64,000 nucleotides of DNA from an uncultured Christensenella sp. (GTDB lineage Bacteria; Bacillota; Clostridia; Christensenellales; Borkfalkiaceae). A program made the position numbers and the translations under genes. Below, in pieces: positions 1 through 8,140 of this stretch (its first letter is position 1; each line of letters starts with the position of its first letter). The stretch covers positions 1 through 64,000 of the forward strand of contig CAJTPJ010000008.1 of the NCBI GenBank assembly GCA_910578145.1, written 5' to 3'. Below the pieces are notes generated by a model. It had not been told where the DNA came from. It searched no databases and saw only the letters and a program-made list of their open reading frames with translations.

Positions 1-4
1 TATC

Positions 5-886
5 TTATATATTTTTTTCTTCTTTTTTTTCTTTTGCTTCAACCGCAGGGGTTTCTTCCGCAACTACCTTTCTGCTTATTATAATGTGGCGGGGGCACTT
101 AGCAACGCAGGTAAGGCAACCCGTGCACTTAGTATAATCAATAACGGGCAAATTGTCCTGCATAGTAATCGCACCGTGGGGGCAAGCCTTTGCGCACAGC
201 CCGCAAGCAATACAACCTACTTTGCAAACCGAAGTAACTTCTTTACCCTTGCACTTTGACGAGCAAGCCACGAATACGGGCGCGGAAGCGGGTATACGCT
301 CGATAATTCCTTTGGGGCAAGTGTTAATGCACGAACCACAAGAAATGCACCTGTCGGGGTCAACCTGTGCAAGTCTGCCCGTAACCTCTATGGCGTTTTC
401 GGGACAAACCGCTTTACAGTCGCCGCAACCCAAGCACGCGTACGCGCAAGCCTTGTTTCCGCCCAAAAGCGAATTGCAGGAAGCGCAGGTGGGGTTGCCC
501 TTGTATTCAAACTTATCCGCGCAGTTTTCCACGCCGCCGTGGCATTTAACAACGGCAACGGTGGGCTCTTCATCGGTGAGTTCAATGCCCAAAAGTTTAG
601 CAATTTCCGCCTTTTTCTCGGGGGAAGTTACGTGGCAATCGGAAAGGTTTCCGCTGCCGTCGGCAAGTTTCGAGGCGAAACCGCCGCAACCCGAACAGCC
701 GCAGCCGCCGCAGTTAGCACCCGCAAGATTATCAAGAATTTTCGTAATTTTTTCGTCAACGTTAACTTTGAAAACCTTGCCGACTATGAGTATAAGCGCG
801 CCTATGAGGAGTGCGGCGCCGGTAAATATTCCCGCCACAATGCCTACGGAAATCCAGGTATCAGTAGTAATAACAAGTAAATTCAT
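5..886 (-). CDS. rnfB: RnfB, ferredoxin-binding iron-sulfur subunit of the Rnf complex
   Basis: This is the electron-entry subunit of the Rnf ferredoxin:NAD+ oxidoreductase, which couples electron flow from ferredoxin to ion pumping. The 293-residue protein has an N-terminal membrane helix (about residues 12-36), then the RnfB/Fe-S signature NCGGCGCSGCGGFA. Four 4Fe-4S motifs of CxxCxxCxxxCP type follow (CGDCKAVCP, CISCGSCINTCP, CIACGLCAKACP, CTGCLTCVAKCP). The C-terminus is a short charged tail rich in Glu and Lys. The ATG is preceded by AAGGAG. It is the last gene of the rnfCDGEAB operon, 12 bases after rnfA. Identification is secure; the pumped ion (Na+ or H+) cannot be read from the sequence. 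Confidence 0.97.
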   Translation of the reverse strand: MNLLVITTDTWISVGIVAGIFTGAALLIGALILIVGKVFKVNVDEKITKILDNLAGANCGGCGCSGCGGFASKLADGSGNLSDCHVTSPEKKAEIAKLLGIELTDEEPTVAVVKCHGGVENCADKFEYKGNPTCASCNSLLGGNKACAYACLGCGDCKAVCPENAIEVTGRLAQVDPDRCISCGSCINTCPKGIIERIPASAPVFVACSSKCKGKEVTSVCKVGCIACGLCAKACPHGAITMQDNLPVIDYTKCTGCLTCVAKCPRHIIISRKVVAEETPAVEAKEKKEEKNI

Positions 887-898
887 TGTATTTTCTCC

Positions 899-1495
899 TT
901 AATAACTGAATACGGTAAACGCCATACAGATAAAGCAAGCGGTAACCATTGCAATGGGGAAACCTGCAAGCGCCTTGGGCGTTTTGTAGTAGTTAAGTTT
1001 TTCGCGCATACCGCTCATTATAACCATAACCAGCGTAAAGCCAAGCCCGGCAAATAATGCGTAAAGCACTGCCCAGCCGATGTTCATAGTCGCGCCTTCT
1101 GCAAGGATTTTGGACATATCGCCTATAACTAATTCGGTAACGCCAAGCACCGCGCAGTTGGTGGTTATAAGGGGCAGGTAAATGCCCATTGCCCCGTAAA
1201 GCGAGGGCGAAACTTTTTGTATTATCTTTTCAAGCATTTGCACCAGAGAAGCAATAATAAATATGAAAAAGATAATTTCAAGAAAGTCTATCTTTAACGG
1301 CACCATTACGTAAGTGTAAATGGGGTAAGTGACTAGCGTTGCCAACACCATAACAACCGTAACCGCAACGCCCATACCAAGCGCGGACGAAGTTTTTTTG
1401 GAAACGCCCAAGAAAGGGCAAACGCCGTAAGTTTTAGCGGTTATAAAGTTGTCGGTAAGCACCGCCGAAAGAACTATTGCAATAAAAGTAGCCAT
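899..1495 (-). CDS. rnfA: RnfA, membrane subunit of the Rnf complex
   Basis: RnfA is an integral membrane subunit that pairs with RnfE as inverted-topology homologues in the membrane core of Rnf. The 198-residue sequence is hydrophobic throughout, with about six membrane helices. It has the family features DNFITAKTYGVCPFLGVSKK near the N-terminus and TTNCAVLGV in the middle; such cysteines ligate the membrane-embedded iron-sulfur centre in characterised Rnf/Nqr structures. An AAGGAGG ribosome binding site lies inside the 3' end of rnfE, so the two genes are probably translationally coupled. Length and position are normal for the family. Confidence 0.96.
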   Translation of the reverse strand: MATFIAIVLSAVLTDNFITAKTYGVCPFLGVSKKTSSALGMGVAVTVVMVLATLVTYPIYTYVMVPLKIDFLEIIFFIFIIASLVQMLEKIIQKVSPSLYGAMGIYLPLITTNCAVLGVTELVIGDMSKILAEGATMNIGWAVLYALFAGLGFTLVMVIMSGMREKLNYYKTPKALAGFPIAMVTACFICMAFTVFSY

Positions 1496-1498
1496 AAT

Positions 1499-2146
1499 TT
1501 ACGCCGCCTCCTTTAAAAGATTATTGCGCGCCAACTTGTTTGCTTTAACGCGCCTTGCACGCTCAATCGAGTCCATAACGTACACGAACACCGCAATGCT
1601 TATGCCGTAGATAAGGAACGCGCCTGCGGGGGTTGCAAGCATTGCTATTTTAAAATCCATAATAGCATAGCCGAACAGTGAACCTTTACCAAAAAATTCG
1701 CAAATAACGCCCATTAACGTAAGCGCTAAGGTAAATCCTAAGCCTTGCGAAACGCCGTCCACGGCAGATTCAAGCACCGAGTGTTTGTTGGCAAACGCTT
1801 CCGCTCTGCCAAGTATAATGCAGTTAACTACTATAAGCGCAAGGAAACCGCCAAGGCTGTCGTAAAGGTCGGGCACAAACTTTTCAAGGAACATTCTTGC
1901 AAAAGTTACTAACGTTGCTATTATTACGATATAGCAGGGAATGCGCACCGCGTTGGGTATAATTTTTCTAAGCAACGAAATTATTACGTTGCTTAACGTA
2001 AGAACAACCAAAACGGTAAGTCCCATACCCATTGCCGAGAAAGCCGAGTTGATAAGTCCGAGAGTGGGGCAGGTACCCAAAACCAACATAAACGTGGGGT
2101 TTTGGAAAAACAAGCCGTCCAGCGTTATTTTTTTATACTTATTCAT
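1499..2146 (-). CDS. rnfE: RnfE, membrane subunit of the Rnf complex
   Basis: RnfE is the RnfA-related integral membrane subunit. I start it at the ATG at 2146 (215 residues, MNKYKKITLDGLFF). It is preceded by AGGAGG at ideal spacing, and a longer open frame to 2203 would lie wholly inside rnfG. The sequence shows the paired family motifs TCPTLGLINSAFSAMGMG and NCIILGRAEAFA and about six membrane helices. The start codon overlaps the end of rnfG by 8 bases, so the RBS lies in the rnfG coding sequence and the genes are likely coupled. It sits in the usual C-D-G-E-A-B order. Confidence 0.95.
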   Translation of the reverse strand: MNKYKKITLDGLFFQNPTFMLVLGTCPTLGLINSAFSAMGMGLTVLVVLTLSNVIISLLRKIIPNAVRIPCYIVIIATLVTFARMFLEKFVPDLYDSLGGFLALIVVNCIILGRAEAFANKHSVLESAVDGVSQGLGFTLALTLMGVICEFFGKGSLFGYAIMDFKIAMLATPAGAFLIYGISIAVFVYVMDSIERARRVKANKLARNNLLKEAA

Positions 2147-3563
2147 TTGCTTCGCCTCCTTCTTCAGTTTCGGGAATGCAGTTGTCGTAGTTTGCAAGCG
2201 CAAACGCCGCCGCCGTGTAAAGTATATAGGTTGAATTGCTTGCGCCCGTGTTAATTTCCGTGCCGGCGTAGTCGCCGGGGTAGGTCAGCTCGCCGCCGAG
2301 AATATCAGTAAAGTATTTAAGGTCTTTATCTATAAACTTAGAACCGTCTTTCACTTTGTCGGGAATGTCGTTTCCGAAACCTTCGGTCGAACCGTCTTTA
2401 ACTATCGTGTAAGCCGAAATGGTTTTGTCCGCGCCTACGGTAATTTCGATAGTAAACGGGTTAGCATAGCCGTAGCCTGCCGTTACAAGCGTGTATTTAA
2501 CGCTGTTATCGGCGTTTACCTCAAATTTAGACTTGTCTTTGGATATAAATTTAAGATAATCAAAGTTTTCAAACACGTCTTTGGTAGCCATAGCGTTGTC
2601 GTAGTTTGCAAGCGCAAACGCCGCCGCCGTGAAAAGTATATAGGTTGAATTGCTTGCACCCGTGTTAATTTCCGTGCCGGCGTAGTCGCCGGGATAAGTC
2701 AGCTCGCCGCCGAGAATATCCGTAAAGTATTTAAGGTCTCTACCTAAAAACTTAGTGCCGTTTTTGATATCCGCGGGAATTGATTGGTCGTAATCGTAGG
2801 TGGAACCGTCTTTAACTACCGTATAAGCCGAAATGGTTTTGTCTTTGCTTACGGTAATTTCAACAGTAAACGGGTTAGCTGCTCCGTAACCTGCCGTTAC
2901 AAGCGAATACGAAACGCTGTCGTTTTTATTTAAAACGAAGGACGATAATTTTTTATTAATGAAGGAGGTGTAAACGAAATCTTTGAAAATATCGTTTGCC
3001 GCCATACCCAATTTTTCCGTTTTAACGTACTGCAACGCGCCGTTTACGGCGTTGCAAATTGCGTTGGAAGATTTGGTGGAGCTTGAAACTTTAAATCCGT
3101 CGTCGGTGGTGTAGTAAATCCCGTCAACGTACTTTTCACCGAAACTGTCTAAAAACGACTGCTTAATTTCAGCCATCTGCGTTTCGCCCACGTAGGAATC
3201 TATGGTAACTTTACCTACGCCGTCGATATTTCCGTTGCTTACTTCAACTACTACCCAGCAGGTAACGGTGCCGGCAAAGCCGCCCTTGCCCGTGGATTTT
3301 ACAAGGTAATCGCCGCCTTCGGAGGTTATGCAGTACGCTTCCTCAATGGTTGCGTTATCAAGTTCTTTGGTTTTAACTTCCTGAACTTCAGCCGTTACGT
3401 TTTTGCCGTAAATTTTGCTTATTGCACGCGCAAGTTTTTCTTCGGGGGTAACTTCCAAAAGTCCGTACATTATGGTAAGAAAAACGCCGCACACGAGTAA
3501 AATTGAAAGAAGCGTGGCAAGACATCTAAAAGTCGTGCTTTTGAAAAATTCTTTGGCAGTCAT
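2139..3563 (-). CDS. rnfG: RnfG with three FMN-binding-like domains (enlarged)
   Basis: RnfG is the periplasmic/extracytoplasmic subunit that normally carries one FMN bound covalently to a Thr in an S/T-G-A-T/S motif. Here the protein has 474 residues, over twice the usual 190-220. Residues 12-36 form the membrane anchor and about 40-185 the standard FMN_bind domain, with a divergent acceptor motif (SSSTKSS, T163). Two further copies follow, at about 205-325 and 343-463. They are related at a period of 138 residues and both end in NTGASNST (301-307 and 439-445) and TAAAFALANYDN. Their underlying DNA is nearly identical (see repeat entries), so the duplication is recent or maintained by conversion. 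The start is ATG with AAAGGAGGG, directly abutting rnfD. Whether the extra domains carry flavin is unknown; the acceptor residue there would be Ser (TGAS). Confidence 0.9.
   Translation of the reverse strand: MTAKEFFKSTTFRCLATLLSILLVCGVFLTIMYGLLEVTPEEKLARAISKIYGKNVTAEVQEVKTKELDNATIEEAYCITSEGGDYLVKSTGKGGFAGTVTCWVVVEVSNGNIDGVGKVTIDSYVGETQMAEIKQSFLDSFGEKYVDGIYYTTDDGFKVSSSTKSSNAICNAVNGALQYVKTEKLGMAANDIFKDFVYTSFINKKLSSFVLNKNDSVSYSLVTAGYGAANPFTVEITVSKDKTISAYTVVKDGSTYDYDQSIPADIKNGTKFLGRDLKYFTDILGGELTYPGDYAGTEINTGASNSTYILFTAAAFALANYDNAMATKDVFENFDYLKFISKDKSKFEVNADNSVKYTLVTAGYGYANPFTIEITVGADKTISAYTIVKDGSTEGFGNDIPDKVKDGSKFIDKDLKYFTDILGGELTYPGDYAGTEINTGASNSTYILYTAAAFALANYDNCIPETEEGGEANE
2181..2325. repeat. 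Near-identical DNA repeat inside rnfG (copy for domain 3)
   Basis: About 145 bases that match 2595-2739 with only a few differences, offset by exactly 414 bases (138 codons). It encodes the FTDILGGELTYPGDYAG to ALANYDN part of the third domain. Confidence 0.9.
2595..2739. repeat. Near-identical DNA repeat inside rnfG (copy for domain 2)
   Basis: Partner of 2181-2325; see that entry. Confidence 0.9.
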
Positions 3564-4607
3564 TTATTTGCCCTCCTTTGCGGGTTTTTTATAACCGAAC
3601 GGTTTGGGGAATACGTATTTGTCTATAAGCGGTACGAATAAGTTCATAAGCATTATGACAAACGACGTAACTTCGATACCCGTCATATATCTCAATGCCG
3701 CGGTTATAATTGCGCCAAGCCCTATAAACAGCACTTGTCCCCATACGCTTCTGGGCGAAGTTACGTAGTCGGTAAACATAAACACTGCGCCGAACAGCAC
3801 GCCGCCCGAAAGTACGTGGGGGAGGAAAAGACCTATGTCAAAGGTGTAACTGTCGTATGCAAAGCCGGAAAGTAAAACCGCAACCAGCCCGAAAATTGCT
3901 ATAAACATTAAAGGTTGCCACCATTTAATTACTTTTCTTACGCAAAGATATATAAATCCTACGAGAATAGCAACTTTGCAGGTTTCGCCTATACAACCGG
4001 GCACGCCCGAGCCGAGGAACAAATCCAACGCCGAAAGCTGGCTGGAAGGGTTTTCGCCAAGCAGCCCCGCAAGGTTGGTTGCGCCCGTGGAAAGCGCGCC
4101 GCTGTCAAGCGAAACCGCGTCGAAGTTGGGCAAGCCGTATTTAATCATCGTAGCCGAAAAACTTAAAAACATAAATACGCGCCCTGCCGCGGCGGGGTTA
4201 ACCAAGTTTTTGCCTGTGCCGCCGAACAACATTTTTACAATAGCTATCGAGAAAATTCCGCCAATCAACACTTCGTACCATTTTACGGCAGAGGGAAGAA
4301 TGAGGGCGAGTATAAGTCCGGTAACTACGGAAGTAAAGTCAAACTGTTTTAACCATCTTTTGCAAACCTTGCCCGCGTCGCGGCACTTGTTGGAGAAACC
4401 TTTGTTGGCGATAAAGAAATAAACGAATTCCGTCGCAACGCACGCCGCGACCGCCACGAGTTCTACAACCAACGCCTGCCAGCCGAAGAAAACTATTCCC
4501 GCGATAACGCAGGGCATAAGCGCAATGCAAACGTCAATCATTATGCCGCGCGTAGTCCTTTTCGACTTGACGTGAGGAGGAGTGGAAATAACTACGGTGT
4601 TATCCAT
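3564..4607 (-). CDS. rnfD: RnfD, FMN-carrying membrane subunit of the Rnf complex
   Basis: RnfD is a NqrB-like integral membrane subunit with covalently bound FMN. The 347-residue protein has about eight to ten membrane helices and a candidate flavinylation motif STGATN in the loop around residue 170. Family sequence blocks such as GGTGKNLVNPAAAGRVF and FTDYVTSPRS are present. It lies between rnfC (12 bases upstream) and rnfG (stop and start abut). The RBS is AAGGAG. No ApbE flavin transferase gene is present in this window, so it must be encoded elsewhere. Confidence 0.96.
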   Translation of the reverse strand: MDNTVVISTPPHVKSKRTTRGIMIDVCIALMPCVIAGIVFFGWQALVVELVAVAACVATEFVYFFIANKGFSNKCRDAGKVCKRWLKQFDFTSVVTGLILALILPSAVKWYEVLIGGIFSIAIVKMLFGGTGKNLVNPAAAGRVFMFLSFSATMIKYGLPNFDAVSLDSGALSTGATNLAGLLGENPSSQLSALDLFLGSGVPGCIGETCKVAILVGFIYLCVRKVIKWWQPLMFIAIFGLVAVLLSGFAYDSYTFDIGLFLPHVLSGGVLFGAVFMFTDYVTSPRSVWGQVLFIGLGAIITAALRYMTGIEVTSFVIMLMNLFVPLIDKYVFPKPFGYKKPAKEGK

Positions 4608-4619
4608 TTTTTAATCTCC

Positions 4620-5915
4620 TTATTTTTTATTACGAAGTTCAGCCTTCGTCTTGCGTATAGCCTGAATTAAAGGGCGTTTAGCGGGGCAAATGTACTCGCA
4701 CGCGCCGCACTCTATGCACGCCGCAACGTTGCCGTATTTAGCCGCCGCGTCGTAATCGCCCGCCGCCGCGTAAAACGCGGTGTTCATTGGCATAAGATGC
4801 ATAGGGCAAACGTCTGCGCACTTGCCGCAGCTTACGCAGGGCGTAGGCTCGTCCGCAGTAGCTTCCTTGCCGGATAAAAGCAGTATGCCGGAAGTGGTTT
4901 TGTGCGTGTAACTGTCGTAATTAGCTATTGCAACGCCCGTCATAGGTCCGCCTAAAACGGCTTTTTTGGGCGTGGAGCTTTCGCCGCCGCAGTATTCAAT
5001 AATATCTTTAACGGGAGTGCCCAGCTTAACCCAAAGGTTTTTAGGCTGAGCAACCGCCGTGCCGGAAACGGTTAAAACCCTTTCGTACAACGGCTTGCCA
5101 AGCTCAACCGCTTCGCAAACCGCGTAGCAGGTTGCAACGTTTTGAACTACCACGCCGCTGTCTGCGGGCAATTTGCCCAAACCTACTTTTCTGCCCGTCG
5201 TAACGTAAATAAGCTGTTTTTCGCCGCCCATAGGGTACTGTTTGCGCAAAATAACCACTTTAATATCTTCGTACGGCTCGAAAAGCGCAATGGCGTCGGG
5301 CTTGTTGGCTTCAATGCCTATTATAATGTTTTCAACGCCTAACGCCTTTGCAATATAGCGCGCGCCGCGCACTATTTCGTCCGCCTTTTCAAGCATAAGA
5401 CGGTGGTCGCAAGTAAGATAGGGTTCGCATTCCGCGCCGTTTACTATAAGTGCGTCAACGGGCGTTTTAGGCGCAACCTTAACCGCCGTGGGGAAGCCCG
5501 CGCCGCCAAGCCCTACTATTCCGCAATCGCGTATGCGCGCCCTTATTTCGTCTGCCGAAGGTTGGGTAAGCGCGGGGAAGGTAAACTTTTCGCCGTTTTC
5601 CTGCGCGTTTATAACTATAAACGTTTCGTCAGCGCCGTTTACGCCCTTTTCCTGCCTTATTTCGGCAACCGTGCCCGCAACGCTTGAAAAAACGTCCGAA
5701 GAAATTGCGCCGTCGGCTTTGGCTATAATTTCGCCCTCTTTAACGGCTTGTCCTACGGTAACGCACGGCACTGCGGGTTTGCCCAAAGACTGCGAGGTGG
5801 AAATAGCCACCGTTGCGGACGCGGGCATCACTTCGAGAGGCGCGGATTCGGAAAGCGCTTTCGCCCCGCGGGGGTGAATGCCGCCGAAGTAAAATTTTCC
5901 TTTAACTGCCTTCAA
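4620..5915 (-). CDS. rnfC: RnfC, NADH-side iron-sulfur subunit of the Rnf complex
   Basis: RnfC is the peripheral subunit with the NADH-binding, FMN-binding and two 4Fe-4S sites. The 431-residue protein begins at a TTG codon preceded by AAGGAG with 5-base spacing. The N-terminal sandwich domain includes FGGIHP. The Nqo1-like Rossmann part has GLGGAGFPTAVK and NGAECEPYLTCDHRLM. Two C-terminal ferredoxin-type motifs are CVSCGKCADVCPM and CIECGACEYICPA. It heads the rnf operon. A perfect 7-bp inverted repeat lies just upstream of the RBS. It lacks the long alanine/lysine-rich C-terminal extension found in some proteobacterial RnfC. Confidence 0.96.
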   Translation of the reverse strand: MKAVKGKFYFGGIHPRGAKALSESAPLEVMPASATVAISTSQSLGKPAVPCVTVGQAVKEGEIIAKADGAISSDVFSSVAGTVAEIRQEKGVNGADETFIVINAQENGEKFTFPALTQPSADEIRARIRDCGIVGLGGAGFPTAVKVAPKTPVDALIVNGAECEPYLTCDHRLMLEKADEIVRGARYIAKALGVENIIIGIEANKPDAIALFEPYEDIKVVILRKQYPMGGEKQLIYVTTGRKVGLGKLPADSGVVVQNVATCYAVCEAVELGKPLYERVLTVSGTAVAQPKNLWVKLGTPVKDIIEYCGGESSTPKKAVLGGPMTGVAIANYDSYTHKTTSGILLLSGKEATADEPTPCVSCGKCADVCPMHLMPMNTAFYAAAGDYDAAAKYGNVAACIECGACEYICPAKRPLIQAIRKTKAELRNKK

Positions 5916-5928
5916 TTTAACTCCTTCT

Positions 5929-5951
5929 AAGCGGACGAAATTTATCCGCTT
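5929..5951 (-). promoter_or_regulatory. Leader hairpin upstream of rnfC
   Basis: AAGCGGA and TCCGCTT form a perfect 7-bp stem with a 9-base loop, ending one base before the AGAAGGAG ribosome binding site of rnfC. On the plus strand the stem is followed by a T-rich run, so it could also stop antisense transcription. Its role is inferred only from position. Confidence 0.45.
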
Positions 5952-5973
5952 ATAATTTTTTTTAAATTCAAAA

Positions 5974-5992
5974 AACCCTAAGGGTTATTTTT
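5974..5992 (-). terminator. Weak terminator-like hairpin after the Gx transporter gene
   Basis: An AACCC/GGGTT stem followed by a T run on the minus strand overlaps the end of the transporter gene. The stem is only about five base pairs, so partial read-through into rnf is likely. Confidence 0.35.
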
Positions 5993-6521
5993 TAGGTTTA
6001 GTTCTCTCTTTTATCGCTTTTTGGAAAACGGTTTGGGGTACGCCCTTGAAAATAAGCATAATCACGCCGCCGACTATCGCGCCGGAAACTATGCCTAAAA
6101 GCACTAAGTACGGCATAAGCCCGAACATTAACGTAGATTCGGCAAGCAAAGCAAAAACTACGTTTTGCGTTATATTGTGCGCTACCGCCGCCGCAACCGA
6201 AACGGATAAAACCGAAACTTTGGGGTATACGAGGTACATAAGCAGGGAGGAAACCGCCATTGAAACTATTCCGCCCGTAAAGCTGTACATCAGCGCGGAA
6301 ACGTTGCCCGCGAATACCGCGCCCAGCCCCGTACGCAGTATAACTACCAAAAACGCCTCCAAAGGCGAAAACATAATAAGCGCTGTAAACGAAAAAATAT
6401 TCGAGAGCCCCATTTTCGCGCCGGGAATAATTATCGGCGGGAAAAGTCCCTCGATTAAGAAAGTGATAAGGCTCAACCCCGTGAGCATAGCTATCACAGC
6501 AATTTTTTTCGCCACACCCAT
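5985..6521 (-). CDS. Gx transporter family membrane protein (heptaprenyl diphosphate synthase component I-like)
   Basis: The sequence matches the Gx/Hpre_diP_synt_I family of small ECF-S-like membrane proteins. It is often annotated as heptaprenyl diphosphate synthase component I, although transport is more plausible from its topology. Five or six hydrophobic helices and the motif PPIIIPGAKMGLSNIFSF are visible. I place the start at the ATG at 6521 (178 residues, MGVAKKIAVIAM). An in-frame GTG at 6539 would overlap the promoter -10 box (6531-6536). No ribosome binding site is visible, so the message may be leaderless. It lies 69 bases upstream of rnfC, and genes of this type commonly neighbour Rnf operons, but its substrate is unknown. 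Confidence 0.8.
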   Translation of the reverse strand: MGVAKKIAVIAMLTGLSLITFLIEGLFPPIIIPGAKMGLSNIFSFTALIMFSPLEAFLVVILRTGLGAVFAGNVSALMYSFTGGIVSMAVSSLLMYLVYPKVSVLSVSVAAAVAHNITQNVVFALLAESTLMFGLMPYLVLLGIVSGAIVGGVIMLIFKGVPQTVFQKAIKERTKPKK

Positions 6522-6530
6522 AACGATAAC

Positions 6531-6559
6531 ATTATACACCCAATTATATAATATGTAAA
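6531..6559 (-). promoter_or_regulatory. Sigma-A promoter for the Gx transporter (and perhaps rnf)
   Basis: TTTACA (6559-6554), 17-base spacer, TATAAT (6536-6531) on the minus strand. The -10 box ends 9 bases before the ATG at 6521. Confidence 0.75.
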
Positions 6560-6625
6560 TAATAATCCGTCGGTTTTTTCAATAAATTTTCACCGTATTT
6601 GCATTTTTGCGGAATTTAATATTCC

Positions 6626-6654
6626 TTGACAATTACCGCCGCCGAATATATAAT
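6626..6654 (+). promoter_or_regulatory. Consensus sigma-A promoter for the M18 aminopeptidase
   Basis: TTGACA (6626-6631), 17-base spacer, TATAAT (6649-6654): a full consensus match upstream of a gene with an AAGGAG site at 6673-6678. Confidence 0.9.
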
Positions 6655-6685
6655 GGATATTGAAAATAAAACAAGGAGAAAGCAA

Positions 6686-8053
6686 ATGGAGCTAAAGTAT
6701 ACCAGAAAAAACGTATATAAAGAAGCCGACGGCAAGGAGCTTGAAAAAATTTACGGCTTTGCCGAAGGTTACAAAAAGTTTTTAGATAATTCCAAAACAG
6801 AGCGCGACGCCGCGGTTACCGCAAAAAAATTGGCGGAAGAAAAAGGGTTTAAGCCCTTTTCGTTTTCGGAAAAACTTAAAGCGGGCGATAAAAGATATTT
6901 CATCAACCGCCACAAAAACGTATTTCTTATCAAGGTAGGCACGGAGGACGTTTCAAAAGACGGCGTAAGAATAATGGTTGCGCACGTGGATTCGCCCCGT
7001 CTTGACCTTAAACCCAACCCTATGTACGAGGACAGCGGGCTGTGCTATTTAAAAACGCACTATTACGGCGGCATTAAAAAGTACCAGTGGACGGCAATGC
7101 CCCTTGCGTTGCACGGCGTGGTTATGCTCCGCGGCGGCGAAAGAAAGGAAATATGCGTGGGTGAGGACGAAAACGACCCCATTTTCTATATCACCGACAT
7201 TTTACCCCACCTCGGCGCGGAACAGTCTGCAAAGCCGCTTGGCAAAGCTATCGACGGCGAAAGCCTTAACGCGGTTATAGGCGGGCTTCCCGCAGTGGAC
7301 GACGAAGAGGATAAGGAAGCGGTTAAAACCGCGGTTTTGAAACTTCTCAACAAAAAATACGGGTTTACCGAAGTTGACTTGCAGTGTTCCGAACTCTGCT
7401 TCGTGCCCGCCGGCAAGGCGCGCGACGTAGGTTTTGACGCCGCTTTAATTTCCGCTTACGGCCACGACGACAAGGTTTGCGCATACCCGGAAATGTGCGC
7501 GCTTTTCGACAGCGATTCAACGCACACGCTTTTAGCCGTGTTTGCGGACAAAGAGGAAGTCGGTAGCGACGGTACCACGGGTATGCAGTCTAAGGTTATT
7601 TCCGACGTAATAGAAACCATAGCCAACTCGTTCGGGGCTAACCCCATAGAGGTAAGGTATAATTCCAAGTGCATTTCCGCCGACGTTACCGCGGCGTACG
7701 ACCCTGCGTTTGCTTCGGCTTTTGAAAAAAGAAACACCACTTTCATTAACTGCGGCGCGGCTGTTTCCAAGTACACGGGCGCGCGCGGCAAGTCCTCCAC
7801 AAACGACGCGGATGCGGAATTTATGGGCTGGATACGCGATATTTTCGAGGATAACGGGGTTTATTGGCAGACGGGCGAGCTGGGCGCTATAGATATAGGC
7901 GGCGGCGGCACGGTTGCTAAATTTATAGCAAACCTCGGCATAGACACGGTGGACGTGGGCGTTCCCGTACTTTCTATGCACGCCCCTTACGAGCTTATTT
8001 CCAAAGCCGACGTATATTCGCTGTACAAGGCTTGCCTTGCATTTTGCAAATAA
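6686..8053 (+). CDS. M18-family aminopeptidase
   Basis: This is a cytosolic zinc-dependent aminopeptidase of family M18 (aspartyl aminopeptidase/ApeA type), releasing N-terminal residues from peptides. The start is the ATG at 6686 (455 residues), 7 bases after AAGGAG; the open frame extends upstream through the promoter and is discarded. Family markers are AHVDSPRLDLKPNP (metal-binding His-Asp), HYYGGIKKYQW, the acidic cluster DKEEVGSDGTTGMQS and the terminal VGVPVLSMHAPYE with a metal-ligand His. It is a single-gene unit with its own promoter and a strong terminator at 8073-8111. Length is normal. Confidence 0.93.
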   Translation: MELKYTRKNVYKEADGKELEKIYGFAEGYKKFLDNSKTERDAAVTAKKLAEEKGFKPFSFSEKLKAGDKRYFINRHKNVFLIKVGTEDVSKDGVRIMVAHVDSPRLDLKPNPMYEDSGLCYLKTHYYGGIKKYQWTAMPLALHGVVMLRGGERKEICVGEDENDPIFYITDILPHLGAEQSAKPLGKAIDGESLNAVIGGLPAVDDEEDKEAVKTAVLKLLNKKYGFTEVDLQCSELCFVPAGKARDVGFDAALISAYGHDDKVCAYPEMCALFDSDSTHTLLAVFADKEEVGSDGTTGMQSKVISDVIETIANSFGANPIEVRYNSKCISADVTAAYDPAFASAFEKRNTTFINCGAAVSKYTGARGKSSTNDADAEFMGWIRDIFEDNGVYWQTGELGAIDIGGGGTVAKFIANLGIDTVDVGVPVLSMHAPYELISKADVYSLYKACLAFCK

Positions 8054-8072
8054 CTTGTAGTTGAAAAACATA

Positions 8073-8111
8073 AAAAAACGCCGCCGAACTGTTGGTTCGG
8101 CGGCGTTTTTT
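8073..8111. terminator. Strong bidirectional terminator
   Basis: A 17-bp perfect stem (AACGCCGCCGAAC core) with loop TGTTG, flanked by A and T runs, serves the convergent M18 gene and the minus-strand gene ending at 8141. Confidence 0.92.
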
Positions 8112-8140
8112 CGTATTTAATTTAAATATATGCCATAAAA

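Noticed and set aside
153..902. 249-codon open frame opposite rnfB
   Set aside because: RnfB is certain on the other strand; the frame carries only mirrored cysteine codons.
1..6560. An ApbE flavin transferase gene expected near rnf
   Set aside because: None is present in the window; it must lie elsewhere.
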